DNA of 64,000 nt from Paenibacillus massiliensis 2301065 = DSM 16942 (lineage in GTDB: Bacteria > Bacillota > Bacilli > Paenibacillales > Paenibacillaceae): contig NZ_KB898194.1 of assembly GCF_000377505.1 (NCBI RefSeq), forward strand, positions 1 to 64,000, written 5' to 3'. Shown piece by piece: positions 61,700 through 64,000 of the stretch. The position numbers were made by a program, and so were the translations under genes. The notes under the pieces were generated by a model. That model worked only from the letters and a program-made list of their open reading frames with translations, had not been told where the DNA came from and made no database searches. Each line of letters begins with the position of its first letter. The first letter of the stretch is position 1.

Positions 61700-62152
61700 A
61701 TGTCCGAGATGGTCACCCATTTGCCAGATACGCTGTGGAATCAACTGCAGGAAGAGACTTTCGTCATCATCAATACGATTGATGCGGATAGTGGAGGACC
61801 CACTTCCACGGTGCTCTCCTGGATTTATGCGGTGAACCCTGCCACATTACGTATTGCTGTGGATCATCGTTCGCGTCTTGTTCACAACATGCACAAGTCT
61901 CCGCTGGTCACAGTGACTGTGTTCGGTGAAGGGACAATCTATGCCATTAACGGACGTGCCAGTGTTGTGCAGGACCCGTTGAAGGATGTACCTTTCAAAA
62001 TTTGTTGCTTTGATATTACGATTGAGGCCGTTCGCAATGCCTTGTTTTATGGCATGGAGCTGGCTTCGCCGCCTCAATATGCAAGAGTTCAAGATGAGCG
62101 TGCAGCCCAGAAGCTGGATGCCCAGGTCTTTTCTGCCATGAAAAAAGCCTAG
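61700..62152 (+). CDS. Pyridoxamine 5'-phosphate oxidase-like FMN-binding protein
   Basis: A 150-residue split-barrel flavin-binding protein. Features: an opening helix (MSEMVTHLPDTLWNQLQEET), strands FVIINTIDADSGGPTSTVLS and TLRIAVDHRSRLVHNMHKSP (typical FMN-phosphate-binding Arg/His region), LVTVTVFGEGTIYAINGRAS. The reaction is unknown; these proteins reduce or bind small molecules such as heme degradation products or biliverdin-like compounds in relatives. GGGAGGG precedes ATG 61700. Its stop lies inside the left arm of the terminator at 62142-62173. Confidence 0.82.
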   Translation: MSEMVTHLPDTLWNQLQEETFVIINTIDADSGGPTSTVLSWIYAVNPATLRIAVDHRSRLVHNMHKSPLVTVTVFGEGTIYAINGRASVVQDPLKDVPFKICCFDITIEAVRNALFYGMELASPPQYARVQDERAAQKLDAQVFSAMKKA

Positions 62153-62173
62153 TGAGTGATCACTGGGCTTTTT
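62142..62173. terminator. Bidirectional terminator overlapping both flanking reading frames
   Basis: AAAAAGCCTAGTGA (62142-62155) pairs with TCACTGGGCTTTTT (62160-62173; one T-G pair) around GTGA. The left arm contains the stop codon of the flavoprotein gene, and the right arm codes for the last residues of the convergent lipoprotein gene. Confidence 0.85.
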
Positions 62174-62741
62174 CGTTTTTATTGGTGTATGGTTGGCCGC
62201 TGTTGGTTGTTGGTTTACCTTTATTCATCTGTGGCTCGTTCTCGGATATTTGAGTATCTGTAGACATTTGCGGAATTAAGCGTCCCATAATATCAGCCAG
62301 CTCCAGGCCAAATCCCTGAATGGGATGTCCCGCCCGGATATCTGCAGCCATTTCTGATAAGCGCTGGGTAATATCGGCGTCAGCGGTGACAAGGGAGTTG
62401 AGACCATCCGGGTCCTTATGAATGGCTTCGGCTACGGAATACTTGATGGTGCCTACATCGGCACGCTCCAGCTTTCCGTCCACATCAATGCCGACGATGG
62501 CCGTATTGCCAAGAACTACACAGTTCGCATTCGCCACCCCGTTGACTCTGCGAGCTATTTTGGCTAGATGATCAGCCTGCTCAGTAGCATTGGCCTCCTG
62601 TGGCAGGCGGGCCACATCTTCTACGGGGTGAGCTGCAGGGCCATTTGGCACACTGTGCTCTCTAATATTTTGCTCTTGTCTGGATACACCACAGGCAGTC
62701 AGTACTAGACTGAGCAGCATGATACATGCATAGACTTTCAC
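62160..62741 (-). CDS. YhcN/YlaJ family sporulation lipoprotein
   Basis: A 193-residue lipoprotein. The signal peptide ends in the lipobox LTAC (Cys17), after which comes a hydrophilic spacer. The YhcN/YlaJ domain follows (about 55-140), with NGVANANCVVLGNTAIVGID, VDGKLERADVGTIKYSVAEA and a Gln/Asn-rich tail. YhcN is found in the spore of B. subtilis, probably at the inner membrane; YlaJ also relates to spores. The GTG start (62741) lies after AAAGGAGG. No sigma-G promoter could be identified in the 189 bp upstream, which it shares with the divergent PIN-PhoH gene. Confidence 0.87.
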   Translation of the reverse strand: MKVYACIMLLSLVLTACGVSRQEQNIREHSVPNGPAAHPVEDVARLPQEANATEQADHLAKIARRVNGVANANCVVLGNTAIVGIDVDGKLERADVGTIKYSVAEAIHKDPDGLNSLVTADADITQRLSEMAADIRAGHPIQGFGLELADIMGRLIPQMSTDTQISENEPQMNKGKPTTNSGQPYTNKNEKAQ

Positions 62742-62930
62742 AAAGACTCCTCCTTTACTTGTATCTGATTCGTATGTTCCTCCCTGTTCTGAAAAGGAGG
62801 TGAGGCAATTTTAACGGGAACCTGCAATTATTGTGTCCGCCGGGAATATTAATATGTATGGAGCGCATGATTGTCCGTGCATGATCAGCATGTGCGTCCT
62901 GGAACAGATGCCGCTTTGGAGGGGATAGCT

Positions 62931-64000
62931 ATGAAGAAAATATTTGTGATCGACACCAATGTCCTGCTTCATGATCCTAAAGCCATATTTGCATTCCAAG
63001 AACATGAAGTCATCATTCCCGCAGTGGTCTTAGAAGAAATTGACTCGAAAAAGCGCAATGCTGACGAGATTGGACGCAATGCCAGATACGTATCCCGTCT
63101 CCTCGATGCTCTAAGGGAGAGCGGTCATTTGCATAGTGGCGTACCGCTTCCACATGGAGGCAGGTTGAAGGTGGAGCTCAATCACCGCAGCTTTTTGAAG
63201 GTACAAGAAATGTTCGGAGAACTGTCCAACGATAATCGAATTCTGGCCGTTGCTTTGAATTATCAGATGGAAGAGAAGGAACAGGCTGAGCCGAAAACCG
63301 TAGTGCTTGTGAGCAAAGATGTGCTTGTTCGCATCAAGGCCGATGTACTCGGGCTCATGACGGAGGATTTTCTATCGGATCGGACGGCAGGTCCTGAAGA
63401 GCTTTACTCTGGCTGCCTCACCATTCAGGTGCATCCTTCGATCATTGATGAATTCTATTCATTCCGGCAATTGGCCATTGCACCATTGCAGTTGTCCTTC
63501 AAGCTGTATCCTAACGAATTTGTCATTTTGAAGGATGAAATGGGCACAGGCAAATCGGCTCTATTACGGGTGAACAAGGAGGGAAGCAAGCTTGAGCCAC
63601 TCTATCTGAGTAATGAGCCCGTGTGGGGAATTGCAGCCCGCAATGTTCAACAGAGAATGGCGCTGGAGCTGCTGCTCAACGACGATATACCTCTGGTTAC
63701 GATTACGGGAAAAGCCGGTACGGGAAAAACCTTGCTCGCCCTCGCAGCGGGTCTGTTGAAGGTCGAGGATGAGCATAAGTACAAGAAGCTCCTGATTGCT
63801 AGGCCCGTCGTGCCAATGGGGAAGGATATCGGCTACCTGCCAGGGGAGAAAGAGGAGAAGCTTCGGCCATGGATGCAGCCGATCTATGACAATCTGGAAT
63901 ATCTCTTTGACGTTAAGAAGGCAGGAGATATTGATAAAATTCTCATGGGACTTGGCAGCATCCAAGTCGAGGCTCTTACCTACATTCGCGGTCGTTCGAT
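62931..64000 (+). CDS. PIN-domain PhoH family ATPase (YlaK-like), 3' end outside window
   Basis: The open frame runs from ATG 62931 to the window edge (356 complete codons). An N-terminal PIN ribonuclease domain (about 1-135) has FVIDTNVLLHD, VVLEEIDSKKR, ARYVSRLL and NDNRILAVALNY, giving the acidic residues of a metal-dependent RNase. The PhoH ATPase domain follows, with ITGKAGTGKTLLALAAG (Walker A, about 260-275), IARPVVPMGKDIGYLPGEKE and the start of the next conserved block, IQVEALTYIRGRS. AGGGGATAGCT with TTGGAGG lies before the start. The architecture matches the PhoH2/YlaK toxin-like RNase-helicases. The C-terminal part, including Walker B, is not visible. Confidence 0.93.
   Translation, partial: MKKIFVIDTNVLLHDPKAIFAFQEHEVIIPAVVLEEIDSKKRNADEIGRNARYVSRLLDALRESGHLHSGVPLPHGGRLKVELNHRSFLKVQEMFGELSNDNRILAVALNYQMEEKEQAEPKTVVLVSKDVLVRIKADVLGLMTEDFLSDRTAGPEELYSGCLTIQVHPSIIDEFYSFRQLAIAPLQLSFKLYPNEFVILKDEMGTGKSALLRVNKEGSKLEPLYLSNEPVWGIAARNVQQRMALELLLNDDIPLVTITGKAGTGKTLLALAAGLLKVEDEHKYKKLLIARPVVPMGKDIGYLPGEKEEKLRPWMQPIYDNLEYLFDVKKAGDIDKILMGLGSIQVEALTYIRGRS

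Noticed and set aside
1..64000. CRISPR arrays, tRNA genes, prophage or toxin-antitoxin modules
   Set aside because: No regularly spaced repeats of 20-50 bp, no cloverleaf-forming gene with a GTTCRA box, and no phage structural, integrase or paired small toxin/antitoxin genes were seen. The only mobile DNA is the group II intron end.

Overview
The window reads as a chromosomal segment of a spore-forming Bacillales bacterium, most likely Paenibacillus or a close relative. The evidence is the conserved Bacillus-type order rsmE-mtaB ... rpsU-yqeY-nfeD-floA-yqfC-yqfD-phoH-pgpH-ybeY-dgkA-cdd-era-yqzL-recO-glyQS-yqxD-dnaG-rpoD-trmK-nif3, together with sporulation genes (yqfC, yqfD, a YhcN/YlaJ lipoprotein, a DUF1540 protein), strong AGGAGG ribosome binding sites and frequent TTG/GTG starts. 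There is no prophage, CRISPR array, tRNA or rRNA gene. The family-level call is an inference from gene order and protein style, not from a database search.

Layout. 1-278: the 3' end of a group II intron (end of the maturase ORF plus domains V and VI). 391-3034: rsmE, mtaB and a Nudix hydrolase. 3073-8719: a divergent LysR/MFS pair, a Na/Pi cotransporter-like protein (yqeW type), an RlmI-like rRNA methyltransferase and a DinB-fold protein. 8933-21489: four tightly coupled DNA end-processing genes, addB-addA and sbcD-sbcC. 21490-22492: a non-coding stretch with a two-hairpin RNA/terminator and tandem repeats, then a Gly/Tyr/Cys-rich protein. 22641-27283: hinT, rpsU-yqeY, and a sigma-W-type promoter driving nfeD-floA and an acidic membrane protein. 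27656-35959: the sporulation/RNA-processing/membrane block yqfCD-phoH-pgpH-ybeY-dgkA-cdd-era-yqzL-recO. 36055-39292: a glycine T-box leader and glyQS. 39539-45242: yqxD, dnaG, rpoD (macromolecular synthesis operon), trmK and nif3. 45346-45753: the RNase P RNA gene, with class A features. 45962-48839: an aminotransferase divergent from a MocR-type regulator, with a perfect 20-bp tandem repeat between them. 48976-64000: a membrane-anchored subtilase, several small proteins, a lytic transglycosylase, nifZ-thiI (sulfur transfer to tRNA), two divergent TerC proteins, typA, an LCP cell-wall ligase, a split-barrel flavoprotein, a YhcN/YlaJ lipoprotein and the start of a PIN-PhoH ATPase.

How the genes work together. 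Most of the window is housekeeping: rRNA/tRNA modification (rsmE, mtaB, rlmI-like, trmK, thiI, ybeY, era), double-strand break repair (addAB, sbcCD, recO), glycyl-tRNA supply, replication and transcription initiation (dnaG, rpoD), membrane domain organisation under envelope stress (nfeD-floA), c-di-AMP turnover (pgpH) and sporulation. Compared with the B. subtilis order as I remember it, about 20 kb (3.0-23.1 kb) carrying the LysR/MFS pair, addBA and sbcDC lies between mtaB and rpsU. The ccpN-yqfL pair is absent between glyS and yqxD, and cccA is absent between rpoD and trmK.

Points most worth a second look: a class A-like RNase P RNA in a Bacilli-type genome; a two-hairpin RNA with identical CCGA loops and mutually exclusive stems; a textbook sigma-W promoter before nfeD-floA with an uncharacterised acidic third gene; a subtilase with an extra extracytoplasmic domain that may be sensor-like; and the perfect 20-bp repeats at the MocR locus. 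I found no clearly novel multi-gene defence or biosynthetic system.
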